Positions 1-12,838 are shown, counted from the stretch's first letter. The stretch is DNA of 64,000 nucleotides from Lampris incognitus (GCF_029633865.1 NC_079230.1:26887163-26951162); one strand, 5' to 3'. Notes: generated from the letters alone by a model not told the origin. Numbers and translations: made by a program.

Positions 1-334
1 ATAACGCGCCATGTCATAAAGCTCGAATCATCTCAGACTGGTTTCTTGAACATGACAATGAGTTCACTGTACTCAAATGGCCTCCACAGTCACCAGATCT
101 CAATCCAATAGAGCACCTTTGGGATGTGGTGGACCGGGAGATTCGCATCATGGATGTGCAGCCGACAAATCTGCAGCAACTGCGTGATGCTATCATGTCA
201 TGGACCAAACTCTCTGAGGAATGTTTCCAGTACCTTGTTGAATCTATGCCACGAAGGATTAAGGCAGTTCTGAAGGCAAAAGGGGGTCCAACCCGGTGCT
301 AGCAAGGTGTACCTAATAAAGTGGCCAGTGAGTA
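1..334 (+). mobile_element. Tc1/mariner DNA transposon, 3' part, cut by the window edge
   Basis: The window opens inside a Tc1-like transposase and runs through its stop into the right terminal inverted repeat. The end, read inward, begins CTCACTGGCCACTTTATTAG, which is typical of a common fish Tc1 family. The insertion dinucleotide TA follows at about 333-336. The left half lies outside the window, so it cannot be judged whether the copy is whole. Confidence 0.85.
3..302 (+). pseudogene. Tc1-like transposase, C-terminal 99 codons
   Basis: The frame is open from base 3 to a TAG at 300-302. It encodes the end of the DDE catalytic domain: an EHDNEFTVLKWPPQSPDLNP block followed by IEHLW, where the glutamate is the third catalytic acid of the DD34E triad. 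The tail has the family's VESMPRRIKAVLKAKGG-like ending. No frameshift is visible in this part. The first two catalytic aspartates and the DNA-binding domain would lie left of the window. It is transposon coding sequence, not a host gene. Confidence 0.85.
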
Positions 335-1900
335 TATATCGTCATATCGCACAGCCCTATTACAAACTACATCAAACTATGTGGGACTACTGTTGTACTG
401 TAATACTGATTGCCATCGGCATCATGTTTTAATCCTGTTTCCTGTTTGAGGAGGAACGTGTTTACCGCTGCACCGGTGTTTGTCGCTGCACCGGTGTTTG
501 TCCTACCTGGTCAAAACATTTCAACAGCGGTGTATGGCGAGTGTCTCTAACCATGGCCAAGATGCCAGCTAGTCTTATGCAACCTGAGTCCACGCTCAAG
601 ATGGATGAAATAACTATTTATTAATGGAGAAAAAACAAACAAACACAGATTTCAGTTTGAAGCACAAGGTCGTTCTAAACACGGAAGAGCCAGAAAGTCT
701 CAAAGACTCTGGCCAGTGGCTGAGTCACATTCGTAGTATCTGCAAGGTCATGACTTGTTGACTGGGTTGTTGTTGTGGCCTATCCTCAAGCCATTAACTC
801 TGCAGGGCAGAAGAGGAGTAGAAAGGGAGGAGAGGGAGGAGATGTGATCACAGACCTCAACTGCAAACTACTGTTTTTGGTGTACTGTTTGAAATGAGAG
901 GCAGGGCAAACGCTATCTGTAATGATCTACTTTTCACTCTCACAGATTATAACACCGTTTCTGAATTAGCCGTGGAACTTCGGCATGTTTATTTCGCTCC
1001 ATGCATAACGTGCACATAATCCGACTGACTCTCGTCTACCTTCCCGCTCCCGTGGCTACTCTGTTTACTATCCCATAACTCCCTGTGTCCTTAAAGGTGT
1101 ATTCCCCTAATACTGAACATCACACTATCAGATTAGGAACTACAGCCTCTATTCACCGTTTGAATGTTTTATCTCAAATGTGTTCCCCTTTTAGGCATTT
1201 TATAGGTCAAAAGTCATCTTTTTTTATCGAAGTGACTCCACCGAGGGAGGGCTGGTAACAATAAAGGGAACATATGGCTTCTGATACACCTAGCAATAAA
1301 TTTCTTGCAACAGTGAAAGCAAAATTCCTGTTTGGCTTTGCTTGCACCTATTGATAGAAACGGGCACGGTGACTCAAAATGTCCTTGGCACCATTACAAC
1401 CTTTGCTATGGAAGGACCATTGTGAGCTTTAACGCTTGGACAATAGCAATCTGAGCTGCCAACCTCTTCATTCAAATGTAATTTCTTATCAAACGAGCCA
1501 AATGATCCAATACACACATACGTGTGCAGGGAGGTGGTTAACATGCATGCTTGTTCACATGTTAAGCTGCCCCCTCCCTCCACAATCACACAGACTGCGC
1601 TGTATTATTATCATTAGTATTAGTATTATTATGCAGGGAGAGCAACATGTTATTTCAAGGCCTTTGTTTGCAAACTGCTTTTTTTTTGGGACACCAGAAT
1701 TGCGTTTTTATGAATGAATATACCCTCCATGGGTTTGACAAAGGACTCATTTATGTCCACATGGTCACCTTATCAATTACACATAACTTCATCAGCTCAT
1801 TATGGCGTGATGCTGTTGTTGGCACTGGAGGCGTTGCATGTTCTCCACAGGCCGGTCGGTGTGCAGGGGCCCGTCTGTGTGCACTGTGCATGTTCTCCCC
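335..1900. other. gene-free stretch
   Basis: I recognise no gene here. It holds an exact tandem duplication of an 18-base unit (466-483 and 484-501, CGCTGCACCGGTGTTTGT). The open frames at 1374-1717 lack splice sites, codon character or recognisable motifs and look like noise. Confidence 0.5.
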
Positions 1901-2131
1901 ATGCTCACATGGGCTTCCACGCACATCAAGAAGGACCCCAAATAAAAAAAAAAAACTCGCACAACACTCTCCTGTCCTGTCCCTGACCACGACATGGATA
2001 TCCACTTGGAATTGGTTCCCCGGGTGCCAAAGGAAAGGGCTGCCCACTGCTCCTGGCTGCCCCTGGAGGAAGGACAGCAGGATGGGGAAAATCCAGAAGG
2101 AACATTTCTTCAGCCACCACTCCCTGCATAT

Positions 2132-2166
2132 GTGTGTGTATGTGTGTGTGTGTGTGTGTGTGTGTC
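2132..2166. repeat. (GT)n microsatellite
   Basis: Short, nearly pure GT run. The overlapping open frames on both strands are composition artefacts. Confidence 0.9.
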
Positions 2167-2299
2167 AGCTGCAAGACGAACAAAGTCTCATTCTTGTTTT
2201 GGTTCTTATGAAGAACTTGCCAGACAGGGGAAGCTGGTGATGCAAAAAGCAGGAATGTCAAACAGCAAAACATGGCCCGCATGTAAACTACAGTAGACA

Positions 2300-3690
2300 G
2301 GGGACAGTATGAGAAATATGTGTGTCAACCAGTCACCCTGTTTTGCTTCGGGTGTTATGACAGGCCAGATGATCACAACGATTGTGTGTTGTATAACTCG
2401 TCCGTCAGCGCCGTGCTGAACGTGTTGTGGTTCTGAATATGACTTGCACTTATCCTTTACACCGAATGGAAAAGTACCCTTAAAAACAACAACAAATTCA
2501 AAGCGAGAGAAGAACTTTCCATTCCACGGGATCTCCGAGGGTTAGGGTGACTTTGCGGAGTCGGTGGGCAAATGGGGCTCTGAAGTCACTCTCCGAAACA
2601 CCGGGTTAAAGGGTCAGGATTACCCAGCAAACACTGGTCCTGGCGACACGGCTGACATAACCGCATTAGCCCTGAAATCCAGTATGGACGTCCCATAAGT
2701 GAAGCACGATATTGGTACTGACCCACTCAGTAGATACAGTCACACTGTGGGTACTTTTGGCACAGTGTCACCCGGAAAATATTAATACTATGACAACCAT
2801 AGGGAAACCTACAGGATAGCAGTGCGTACTGCAATATCTGCTGACCTGTGCAGAGACAACACGCTTGCAGCAGACTTATTATTAATTTAGACGACAAAAT
2901 TGTGCGTCAGAATATACCAATATCCAAATTTCGCCCCTATAAACAATACTATCATGTTATCGCCCATCCCTACAGTCACCTTCAAACCACCGGTGCCGTG
3001 AGCAGGAGCTCTCCGGTGTTTCTCGTAAAATGGTCGAGTTGAGCGCTGTTGGGCTTGTGGGCACGTGGAAATGTGAAAGCAAGCAAGCGAGTGTGTGTGT
3101 TGTGTGTGCAAACAACCGGAACCGCCTCCAATTAGAAATCCTGACTCAAACCAGTTTTCACAGGAGCTGCGTGACAGCAGTCACTCATTCAGAAAACAAA
3201 ACTGTTGGCGTCGAAGCGAAGATTAAATACACGCGTTCAACCGCTCCCGTTTTACCGCGAGGTGCAAAACAAGCTTCAAGGACTCTCTGCATCGCTCCTG
3301 GGGAGGAAACGGCTCACGGCTGTCGGAAGAACGGCGTTAGACGAGGGCCTATTATGCCCCGCGGCCTAAAAGTCAGGGTGTCCTGGCGAGAAACCCGAGA
3401 CAACACAACCATTGCAAAGCTATGGCACACAACACATAGACAATAACAGGAAATCGTTTGAATGAGTTTCCCGTCAGACCCGAGTTAAAATCAGAGTGGG
3501 TTCTCCGCAAACGCGATATGTTCGGCGAGGGTGAAGTGATCTGCGGGGTCGGTCGACCCCGCCGTCTGTGGCGAGGCCGCACACGAACACACCCCGAAAA
3601 TCCACTCCCTCTCTGATGTGCGGTTACTGTAAAGCGTCTCGGGGAGAGGCGGTTTCCTCAGGATGTTGCTATTAGCCTGCATGCGCCTTG
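2300..3690. other. gene-free stretch with a CpG-richer patch
   Basis: No exon or repeat was recognised. Bases from about 3200 to 3650 are clearly richer in CpG than the surroundings. They could mark a promoter-like island of a gene outside the window, but no TATA, initiator or exon supports this. Confidence 0.3.

Positions 3691-3694
<4 letters not shown>

Positions 3695-3761
<67 letters not shown>
3695..3761. repeat. (GT)n microsatellite, about 33 units
   Basis: Long uninterrupted GT tract and one of the purest in the window, so it is likely to be polymorphic in length. Confidence 0.95.
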
Positions 3762-3762
<1 letters not shown>

Positions 3763-4302
3763 CAGCTCACCTTCTGTGCTCACATAACACACGCCAGGCT
3801 TCAGGGAAATGTTCTTATGAGAACGAGGAGGATCCTTTGCCGTCTTCGCAAATAGCGGTTCTCCTTATTCCTGCAAGACGGTTTAGACAGGAGGAGCCAT
3901 GTCAGAAACTGGGTCAGGGTCAGACCAGTGTACTGTACAAAACGTTGCTCTGCCAACACACACTTGCAGAAAAATCATAAACGTACAAACCGGGAATAGC
4001 TGAATTTGGTAATATGCAAAAGTTGTGGAGTTCAAGAGCCGTCCAGTCTACCGGGGACTTTTTTTTTTTATTGCCTCCTCGCTGTTTGCTAGTCTGATAG
4101 AGTTTTATGTTGAGTACACCTCGAGGGGGAAGTATGCAAATGATAAACAACCACACATCCATCATCATCACCCGTTCTCCGTCCTGCCCGCGAGAGATAA
4201 AAACGTATCGCTCCTGCAATATTTACAACCGCAAACGGTAACTCATGCAACCCCGGTTGCGTAACATAGCTCGTCTCGAAGCGATTTCTAAGATCAGACC
4301 CA

Positions 4303-4425
4303 ACGTCTCGTCATCACCGTGGCGGCCCGTCCGGGCTGCCTCCCCGCCCGCCGCCCAGTGACTGCTGGGATACGCTCCAGCATCCCGCCACCCTGAGCAG
4401 GACGAGCGGCCTGGGTAATGGATGG
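4303..4425 (+). repeat. SINE family B, 3' fragment
   Basis: This 5'-truncated piece matches the 3' body of the tRNA-derived SINE described in full at 24239-24602. It carries CCGCCCAGTGACTGCTGGGA and ends in the family's TAATGGATGGA tail. Confidence 0.75.
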
Positions 4426-4475
4426 ATCTCACCATCTGTGACCTAGAGAGGCAGAAGTCATTTTTTTCAGAGGGT

Positions 4476-4512
4476 TCAGTTTGTGTATGTGTGGGTGTGT
4501 GTGTGTGTGTGT
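4476..4512. repeat. (GT)n microsatellite, imperfect
   Basis: Imperfect GT tract followed by a short GTTTT run. Confidence 0.8.
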
Positions 4513-4871
4513 TTTGTTTTGTTTTTTGTGCGTCTCGTTATCAGCCTGCAGGGCCGACGTGTCATCTCAGCACGACACTCATCTGTGTGCACACACAGGC
4601 CGTGAAAGGCAGGCCCAAAGTTTGCAAAGCAGTCCTGAGAAAGTTCATAGGATGAGCCAAACGCCGCTTGTTTACAATAGCTACAGGTGTGTATACGTGT
4701 GTGCGTGTTATGCGTAAACGAAGCTGACCGGGGGGGGGGGGGTTAGGTCTTGCCTTCAGGGCTCCAAGGGTGACAGGTAACCTGGTCTACGCAACCGAGT
4801 GAAGCGGGGGAGCGTTTAACACCATTTAACACACATCAAGTTATTTTCTTTCCTTTTCTATTTATTGATTT

Positions 4872-5291
4872 TTTATTTTTCTCCCCGGTTGAACTTGACC
4901 GATGACCCTGCTCCTCCGAGCCGCCCCGGTCGCTGCTTCCACCCCCTCTGCCGACCCGGAGGAGGGCTGCAGACTACCACACGCCTCCTCCCATACATGT
5001 GGAGTCGCCAGCCGCTTCTTTTCACCTGACAGTGAGGAGTTTCACCGGGGGGGGGGGTGTAGTGCGTGGGAGGATCACGCTATCCCCCCCCGAACAGGCG
5101 CCCTGACCGACCAGAGGAGGCGCTACTGCAGCGCTCAGGACACATATCCACATCCAGCTTCTCACCCGCAGACACGGCCCATTGTGTCTGTAGGGACGCC
5201 CGACCAAGCCGGAGGCAACACGGGGATTTGAACCGGCGAGCTCCGTGTTGGTAGGCAAGGGAATAGACCGCCGCGCCACCCGGACGCCCCG
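4872..5291 (-). repeat. SINE family A, full-length, reverse orientation
   Basis: This is the only minus-strand copy of an approximately 400-bp tRNA-derived SINE with eleven copies in the window. Read on the minus strand it starts GGGGCGTCCGGGTGGCG, has a tRNA-like head with a B box near GGTTCAAATCC, then the shared body (TCGGGCGTCCCTACAGACAC and GCGCCTCCTCTGGTCGGTC). It ends in an A-rich tail near 4872. The family name is not known to me. Confidence 0.85.
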
Positions 5292-5801
5292 TCATGCTCA
5301 CTTTCTCACATGGCAACTGACGAGTTGAATCCAGAGCTAACACTTGTTTGCTTTTGTTGTGAGGGAGATGTGTGGGCTATGTGTTTCAGCATACACCGAT
5401 AACAGGAAAAAGGATGTCGCCGTAGTCTGTGGCTAACTGACAATGAGCTGTTGATAATGTCCCGGGGGTTAATATATGACAGCTTCTGAAAACTGGACTT
5501 AAACTATGCTAGAAAAAAATACTCGGTCGTGTCCCTTCCTTATTGGAAAGTGAAACGTCTCGTTGACTTCCTTTACCGACAAAATGCACCTACTGTGGTT
5601 ATTGTTTAATTCTCAGCTGAATTCCCCACTTGACCAGAGTCCCCAGTGAGCAAGCCGGTCAGCTGACCCAGTCTGACCTTAAGCCACATGACTCACCTCC
5701 GTCTGATGGACGGCATGAAAGTCAGGTCGCAGAAAAAACATCTTTCAACTCCACCGGTCCCTCGACTGAAACTACATTTACACACACACACACACACGTG
5801 A

Positions 5802-5857
5802 TGGCTGTAGATGGCCTTATAAGGCCTTATAAGGCCTTATAAGGCCATCTACAGCCA
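5802..5857. repeat. perfect 56-bp palindrome
   Basis: The sequence equals its own reverse complement over all 56 bases. Outer arms TGGCTGTAGATGG and CCATCTACAGCCA enclose three tandem CCTTATAAGG-type decamers. A CA microsatellite lies immediately left (about 5779-5797). It could extrude a cruciform. No coding role is visible. Confidence 0.95.
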
Positions 5858-6880
5858 ATAAAGCCAGCCTGTGGGTAGGCCTGCGCCGACTGCAAGGAGG
5901 AGAGCGACACACACCGTGTTTCACTCTTTTCTTCTCCAGCTATCTTACTCGTGGTTTGCGTCAGCCTACTGATGAGCTAATTTCCTCTTCTTTTGTCCTG
6001 GCCACATGAAAACATTACCGGCTGCCGTTGCTTTCAGTTTACATTTGAGACGGGGAACGGTGGGACGGCTGCTGTCGGGGTTTTTTTTCCCAGATTTTCT
6101 CGTGATTTAAATGCATGGTGAACACACCTCAGCGGAAATCGAATTATTAGTTTCATTAGCATTTAGAGAGATAGAGATAGAGATAGAGAGATAGAGAGAG
6201 GGAGAGATTGTGTAATAACAATAACATAGAATGAAAATGGTTTAATTAGCCTACTTCTGTGGCCTGTGGTCCACATGTCCGGTCCACATTTGACAATTAC
6301 AATATATCTAAAACCACTTGATTACTTTTCCTATATCAACCTTTTCTTCACTGGCCTGCTCTGTTTGTTTTGTTTTTAATATATATCCTAAAATACACGT
6401 ACGGTACACTATGTGCCACATCCAACTACATACGGTACGCCGTAAGGATGACATAAGGGCCCATTAAAGCTTGCAGTGATTTGAAAGCCAGCTCATGGTC
6501 TGAAAACATGATCATTAGGTCATGAAAAGGGGTGTTTATCCGCGACTCGTCTAGCCTTAATGAGTCTCGTCACATATGAAGATATTGACAAATGTGGCGA
6601 TGACAGCACTGTTGTGGAAGTGGTCCTCAGCTCAGCGACCAATCAGAAGCCAGACTAAACAGGAAGAGGAGGCTGCTTCCTGTCTGGCCCAAGAGGGGCA
6701 CCCAAATCAAACCTGACCACGTTGAACATCAGCGCACGGACACGGCGTTCTCCTCTGCAGCCAACAAGACCAACCTGAGAAATCCCACCGGGGCAACGTT
6801 TGGAATCAATGTGGCAGATGTAGCCAGATGTGGAAGGGGATTCTTATGGAGCAATATTCTCTGGTTTACATGTGTACAAG
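5858..6880. other. gene-free stretch
   Basis: No gene was recognised. A GATA/GAGA-rich patch lies at about 6163-6210. CCAATCAG at about 6640 has no TATA or exon in support. Confidence 0.4.
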
Positions 6881-6883
6881 AGA

Positions 6884-7262
6884 ATAAGTATAGCCTATAG
6901 AATATACTATAGAATACAGAATATACTGTAGAATACTATAGAATATTATGGCATGTTATAGAATGTACTATAGAATGCTATAGGATATAGAATATACTAC
7001 AGAATACCACAGAATACTATGGCATATGCTATAGAATAATATAGAATATACTATAGAATGCTATAGGATATAGAATACACTATAGAATACCATATAGAAT
7101 ACCCTAGAATACTATGACATATGCTATAGAATACCATAGACTACCATAGAATATACTATAGAATGCTATAGAATACTGTGGCATATGCTATAGAATACAA
7201 TAGAATACCATAGAATATACTATAGAATGCTATAGGATATAGAATATACTATAGAATAAGTA
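6884..7262. repeat. degenerate minisatellite, unit about TATAGAATAC
   Basis: About 370 bp of imperfect repeats of a 10-11 base unit, with higher-order runs such as TATAGAATGCTATAGGATAT recurring at 6970, 7056 and 7227. Divergence between units suggests an old array. Confidence 0.9.
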
Positions 7263-8038
7263 TAGCTGAGACGAAAAAGCTCAAAAGAATATTCTTTGTT
7301 AAAAAAAAATCCGTCTTCATTGTCAGTGCAGCAGTTCCGGGTCCGGTCCCTTGAATACATAATTTATTTATTTGCTTGGTCTCCTGGTTTCTCACTTAAG
7401 AGTGTTTAAGATCATAAGAAAACCTTATTTGACACGGATTCAAAATTAGGGAAGACTTCCATAGCTTACATCAAGGCTGAAAAGCGAGTGTTCTCCTTGA
7501 GGTGTGAACGAGAGCCTCGGGTTGAAACGTCTGGACGAAGCGAGCAGACCCCGGCGGCGGCGGGGAGGAGAAGAGTTTTCCACACTGACATTCAGAAAGC
7601 CATTTTACAGCATTTTCTTCATCAGAGCGCCAAATCTCTTTCTCTTTTTTTCTTTCGATTCTTTCCTTTGCTGTTTTTTAAGGTTTGAATAATGTCAAGT
7701 GTTACGTAACAATCGCTCTATTCATCGGTGATGAATGGACCAGAAGTGAGCCGACCTTGGGTTTATATTCCTAGTAATAGTGTGCAAATACTCAGAATAC
7801 TGTCGTCAAATTTATTTGACGTGATCGATGAAGCTAAACAGGAAGTTTTGCTTGCATCAGAATAGGTGTCATAGTTAAATGGAGGCATCTTGACATTAAG
7901 GGCCTCTACTACGTCATATTTCATCTTTTGGTTTTGCATTTTAGTTGCCTACTCGCCCAAGTCTGCCAAGATATTATCAGCATATTAGCAGCAGTAGCAC
8001 AAATGATACTGATATTTTAGTATAAAAGTAGAATCGCA
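7263..8038. other. gene-free stretch
   Basis: I see no gene or repeat family here. The frames at 7488-7692 end in a poly-pyrimidine run and look spurious. Confidence 0.4.
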
Positions 8039-8407
8039 GGGGCGTCCGGGTGGCGTGGCGGTCTATTCCGTTGCTACCAGCACGGGGATCGCTGGTTCGG
8101 GGTGGGGTGGGGAGCTGGATGTGGGTATGTGCCCTGGTCGCTGCACTAGCGCCTCCTCTGGTCGGTCGGGGCGACTGAACTGGGGGGAATAGTGTGATTC
8201 TCCCACGCGCTACATCCCCCCTGGTGAAACTCCTCACTGTCAGGTGAAAAGAAGCGGCGGGCGACTCCACATGTATGGGAGGAGGCATGTGGTAGTCTGC
8301 AGCCCTCCCCGGATCGGTAGAGGGGGTGGAGCAGCGACCGGGGCGGCTCGGAAGAGTGGGGTAATTGGCCGGATATAATTGGGGAGAAAAGGTGGGGGGG
8401 GGGGAGT
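8039..8407 (+). repeat. SINE family A copy
   Basis: It starts GGGGCGTCCGGGTGGCGTGG and keeps the tRNA-like head. It lacks part of the body after the B box, and continues through GCGCCTCCTCTGGTCGGTC to the A/G-rich tail. Confidence 0.85.
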
Positions 8408-8522
8408 ATAATCGCATTAATATGTTAGTATCATTTCTTAGTATAATTATGATTATATGTATAATTTATTAGTATAATATATTAACGTATTTCATCTACT
8501 TGGTTAAAACTGGCTTCTACTG

Positions 8523-8690
8523 GGGCCGCCCCAGTGGCTCGGCTGGTACAGCGTGTGCCACACAAGGCTGAGTCCTTGCTACAGTGGCCTGGGTTCGAAT
8601 CCGGCCCAGGCCCTTTGCTGCATCTCTCTCTCGACTATCGCTATCTAATAAAGGCGGAAAATGGCAGGAAAAAAAATCTTTAAAAAAATA
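8523..8690 (+). repeat. tRNA-derived SINE, family D
   Basis: A separate short SINE. The A-box region is GGCTCGGCTGGTACAGCG, the B box is GGTTCGAATCC in GGGTTCGAATCCGGCCCAGG, and the tail is AATAAAGGCGGAAAATGGC followed by A-runs. Confidence 0.75.
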
Positions 8691-8756
8691 AACAAAACTG
8701 CCTACTACAATACAAAATCCCCCTTGGAAAAATGAAGTACTTCTATTCTATTCTAT

Positions 8757-9125
8757 TTCATCTCATCTCACCATCTGCCGCTTCTCCGGGGTGGGGTCGC
8801 GGTGGCAGCAAGCTAAGTAGGGCACTCCAGACGTCCCTCTCCCCAGCAACGCCCTCCAGCTCCTCCTGGGGGACCCCAAGGCGTTCCCAGGCCAGATTGG
8901 ACATGTAGTCCCTCCAGCGAGTTCTGGGTCTGCCCCGGGGTCTCCTCCCAGTTGGATGTGCCTGGTAAACCTCCAAAGGAAGGCGCCCAGGAGGCACCCT
9001 AATCAGATGCCCGAACCACCTCAACTGACTCCTTTTGACGTGAAGGAGCAGCGGCTCTACTCCGAGCTCCCTCTGCATGTCCGAGCTCCTCACCCTATCT
9101 CGAAGGCTGAGCCCAGACACCCTAC
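8757..9125 (-). mobile_element. non-LTR LINE, C-terminal fragment of ORF2
   Basis: A minus-strand open frame (8758-9120) encodes the end of a LINE reverse-transcriptase polyprotein, including RSQLRWFGHLIRVPPGRLP and RPRGRPRTRWRDYMSNLAWE. The same segment occurs in the larger copy at 57643-58540. It ends in an ATGAG-type tail seen as TCATCTCATC on the plus strand. It is 5'-truncated, as is usual for LINEs. Confidence 0.85.
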
Positions 9126-9130
9126 TATTT

Positions 9131-9522
9131 CATCCATCCATCCATTTTCCAAGCCGCTTATCCTGCTCTCAGGGTCGCGGGGATGCTGGAGCCTATCCCA
9201 GCAGTCATTGGGTGGCAGGCGGGGAGACACTCTGTGACGGTCTGGCAGGCCGCCAGACCATCACACAGGGCCGACACACACACACACACATTCATACCTA
9301 GGGACAATTTAGTATGGCCGATTTACCTGACCTACATGTCTTTGGACTGAGGGAGGAAACTGGAGCCCCCGGAGGAAACCCACACAGACACGGGGCGAAC
9401 ATGCAAACTCCACACAGAAGACGACCCGGGATGACCCCCAAGGTTGGACTACCCCGGGGCTCGAACCCAGGACCTTCTTACTGTGAGGCGACCACGCTAA
9501 CCACTGTGCCACCGTGCCGCCC
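9131..9522 (-). repeat. SINE family B, full-length, reverse orientation
   Basis: On the minus strand it runs from GGGCGGCACGGTGGCACAGT through the B box GGTTCGAGCCCC, TTGCATGTTCGCCCCGTG and a CA/GT run to the ATGGATGGATGG tail. Confidence 0.9.
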
Positions 9523-9564
9523 TACTATTGCAACCTATTCTATTTCAAACAGGCTAATAACAAT

Positions 9565-11022
9565 AACTGGACAGACACCAATCTGATCAAGTAACGATAA
9601 CAATCGACAATTCTGTGGTTTCACAAAGTGTGGCAGCCAAAAATCTTGGTGTTACGTTTGATCCCAGCCTTTCCTTTGATAAGCACATTAGAGAAATCAC
9701 CAAGACTGCCTTTTTTCACTTACGTAACACAGATAAAATGCGGTCTTTCCTGTCCATGGCTGACGAAGGGACTCTAATACATGCATTTGTTTCATCCAGA
9801 CTTGATTACTGTAATGTTGTGTTCTAAGGTCTGCCACATGCTCGTACTAACAGTCTTCAGATGGTTCAGAATGCTGCAGCTAGACTCCTAACTAAAACTA
9901 GGACATTTGGCCATATTACACCAATTCTGGCCTCCCTTCACTGGGTTCCTGTCCATGTTAGATCAGAATACAAGGTGCTTCTGCTGACTTATAAAATCCC
10001 AAATCTTACCCATCTGATCTCCTTAAACCGTAGAGTCCTTCTCGAGCTCTTTGCTCTCAAAATACAGGGCTCCTGTGTGTACCCACAGTTAAAAAGAAGT
10101 CAGCTGGTGGCAGCAGGGCCTATTCCTGTCGGGCCCGGTTCTTGTGTAATAACCTGCCTGCTACCGTCAGAGACAACGAGAGTCTGTTGAGTCCTTTAAA
10201 TCCAAACTTAAAACTCGTCTTTTTGTCTTAGCTTACAGTTAGTTGCCTTTAAGTTGAGTGCTTCACAACCTGGACTGCATGGCGGGTCGGTTTTCTGTCT
10301 CAATGAATTTACCAACCACTGTTCTGCCCACCACATTATAGAGTATAGATTACTGCAAACTGTTCTCTTCTCTCTCTCTGAATGATGTCTTCTCCTTTCT
10401 CCTCTTCTGTGAGTGGATGGTGTGATGTGAGTCTCCCTTGTGTGCACATGCACTCGGTCCTCCTCCAAGTTCTGTCGCCATGGTGATGGTGGTCGCCACC
10501 TGGACACTGCTTGGCATCCCCCTCATCACATTTTCTTTTTATATATCTTATAAATCCATATAATTTTGTTACCCTGGTTTAATGTTATACCCTTCTCTCA
10601 CTAAGATGTGTGATTAATTTTTTTTTGTCCACATGGTGATGGTGGTCGTGTGGCTCGGGTCCTGGGCTGCTCCGGTGGCGTCTGGACACTGCTTGGCATC
10701 CTCCTCATCATATTCTTCATATGTTTTATAATTCCAGTATAATTCTGTTATCCTCTTTCAATGCTGTATTGTGTAAATTGTGTAAACACAACATCCATTG
10801 CCCGTCTGTCCGTCTCGGGAGAGAGATCCCTCCTCTGTTGCTCTCCCCGAGGTTTCTACCTACTTTTTCTCCCTGTTAAAAGTTGTTTTTTTTAAGGGAG
10901 TTGTTCCTTATCTGATGTGAGGGTCTAAGGACAGGATGTTGTGTTGCTTTAAGGCCCCTTGAGGCAAATTTGTAAATTGTTGATATTGGGCTGTACAAAT
11001 AAGATTGACTTGACTCGACTTA
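9565..11022 (+). mobile_element. L2-type LINE, 3' portion
   Basis: The coding part (about 9565-10190) shows the L2 C-terminal signature: LGVTFDPSLSFDKHI, SSRLDYCNV and LQMVQNAAARLLTKTR, then an SLHWVPV motif. A stop interrupts it near 9826 and further changes follow, so it is dead. The 3' UTR holds two partial repeats of CTGGACACTGCTTGGCATCC (about 10500 and 10682). The end is the L2 tail GATTGACTTGACTCGACTT. Confidence 0.85.
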
Positions 11023-11240
11023 ATACTGTGCATACGAAGCTGCCATCAGAAAAATGAAGTGATTCTATTCTACTCTGTTTCAAACAGGCTCATACTATGC
11101 ACATGAAGACGCCATTGGAAAAATGAAATGACAACATTCTGTTCTATTCCGTTCTATTAAATTCTATTTTATTCTACTGTTTCAAACAGACTAATACTGT
11201 GCATAGGAAGCGGCCACTGGAAAAATGAAGTGATTCAGTT

Positions 11241-12670
11241 CTGTTCTCACTTTGCCTGTGAGGTCCGTCTCTCTCCCACTCACAACGCGCTGACTAATAT
11301 TCTACTCACTGTCTCTCTTTTCAGAGGCCGGTGAGTCCCTCAAGTGCGTCTGCAAAAGCTGTCAGGGGGTCGACCGCGCACGTCATTGCTAGCGAGGGAG
11401 AGGCTGATGAAAACGGCGGCAAGCTCTCAGTTTTCTGCTTGCGTCGAATGGAAGGAGCGGGTTAGTCAGACACCACCTAACTGGCTGAACACGGGAGCTA
11501 TTAATAGTTACACAAGTTGCCTTCTCCTCGAGGGAGAAAAAAAAAATAACGGCTAGGAAGCCTTTTCGGAGCCAGCCGAGCAAAATCCCCCCCAACCCAG
11601 CTCATTTCCTCCCCGCCCTGCACTCTGTAAGATGCCCTGTACTGTGACAAAACTCTCACCCATTTATTTTTAGCAACATGCAATGACCCTCTCCCATTTC
11701 TACCGCCCCTGCAACTGTACTTCAGACTTTAGTAAAGATTAACCGCACATGCTGAATGAGAAATGCAGTGTCTGGTCGTCTGAAACGTTCATGTGCCATT
11801 TATTGGTTGTGTTAACCATTAAACCATTATTTATTGCCTCTTGGGATGAAACATCTGGATGTAGCGTTTGGTCAAATGCAGACGGCGACTGTACCGAAAA
11901 AAAATGTGACCGTTGGAACGTTTTATTATCATCTGAAATCAGTTTTCGTGCCCATATCTTAAGCGATAACGTGATGGTGATAATGAACATTTCAAGAGCA
12001 TTGTTCAGCTTAACAAACAAGGGCCGAGAACCACCCCAGAAATTTGACCTGATGCGTTTTGCTCACCGTGACAAACAAAATGTAAGAAAAGTATCAATGA
12101 GCGAGAGGGTAGCTCTGTTTAAACATGTGCGAACAATAGCAAAATAGTTTCCAGGGTTAAGCAACAACTTGAACTTTTTCCCCCTGCGCCAAATGCCTAC
12201 AATTTTCACAAACAAGTACATTTTAGTTTCATGGAACGTCCCAAAGCTGAAATCATTACATTTACAACAACACCTGTGCTCAAGATTTGGGTTTTTGAAC
12301 CGTGTTTTTCATCGAGGTATAAGAGCTCGTGGCCAAACGCTACCACTAATAAGGTCATTCACAGCATGGAAACCAATTATTATGAGGGGGGGGGGACCTT
12401 TTTTTCTTGAACTTATTCCACTTCAGAGTTTATTTCACACACATAACTAAATAAACAATTCCCTCTTGAATGTGCAGAAGCATTTACATCAACTAACCAG
12501 AAGAAGGCACCATAGGAGTTTATACAAACTCCTCCTTCCATGTCTTCATGCATGCTCACTAACCCAGGTAAGAAAATCAAAGGTTGAATCGGTCATCTGG
12601 ATACAAGGTTTGTTGATGGATACGTTTAATCACTCATCTTCTGTCTCAACAGACTGCAGGTCGTACCTGC
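11241..12670. other. gene-free stretch
   Basis: No recognisable gene. The 132-codon frame at 11749-12147 matches no family I know and has no flanking splice or promoter signals. A small hairpin (AGGAGTTT, loop ATAC, AAACTCCT) is at 12514-12533. Confidence 0.35.
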
Positions 12671-12838
12671 AGCCATTCATTCATTATCCAAACTGGTTAT
12701 CCTTACTCAGGGTCGTGAGGATGCTGGAGCCTATCCCAGCAGTCATTGGGCGGCAGGCGGGGAGACACCCTGGATAGGCCACCAGACCATCACAGGGCCC
12801 ACACACACACACACACATTCACACCTAGGGACAATCTG
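12671..12838 (-). repeat. SINE family B, 3' fragment
   Basis: Minus-strand 3' part containing CCAATGACTGCTGGGATAGG and the CA run. The tail is partly degraded at 12671-12695. Confidence 0.8.

Larger units (their letters stand above)
8695..11240. repeat. old tandem array split by three insertions
   Basis: Units carrying GGAAAAATGAAGTGATTCTA, CTATTTCAAACAGGCT and AATACTGTGCAT appear at 8695-8756, 9525-9560 and three times at 11025-11240 (spacing about 60-100 bp). Between them sit a LINE fragment (8757-9125), a SINE B copy (9131-9522) and an L2 element (about 9565-11022). The simplest reading is one ancestral array later broken by the three insertions. Confidence 0.65.
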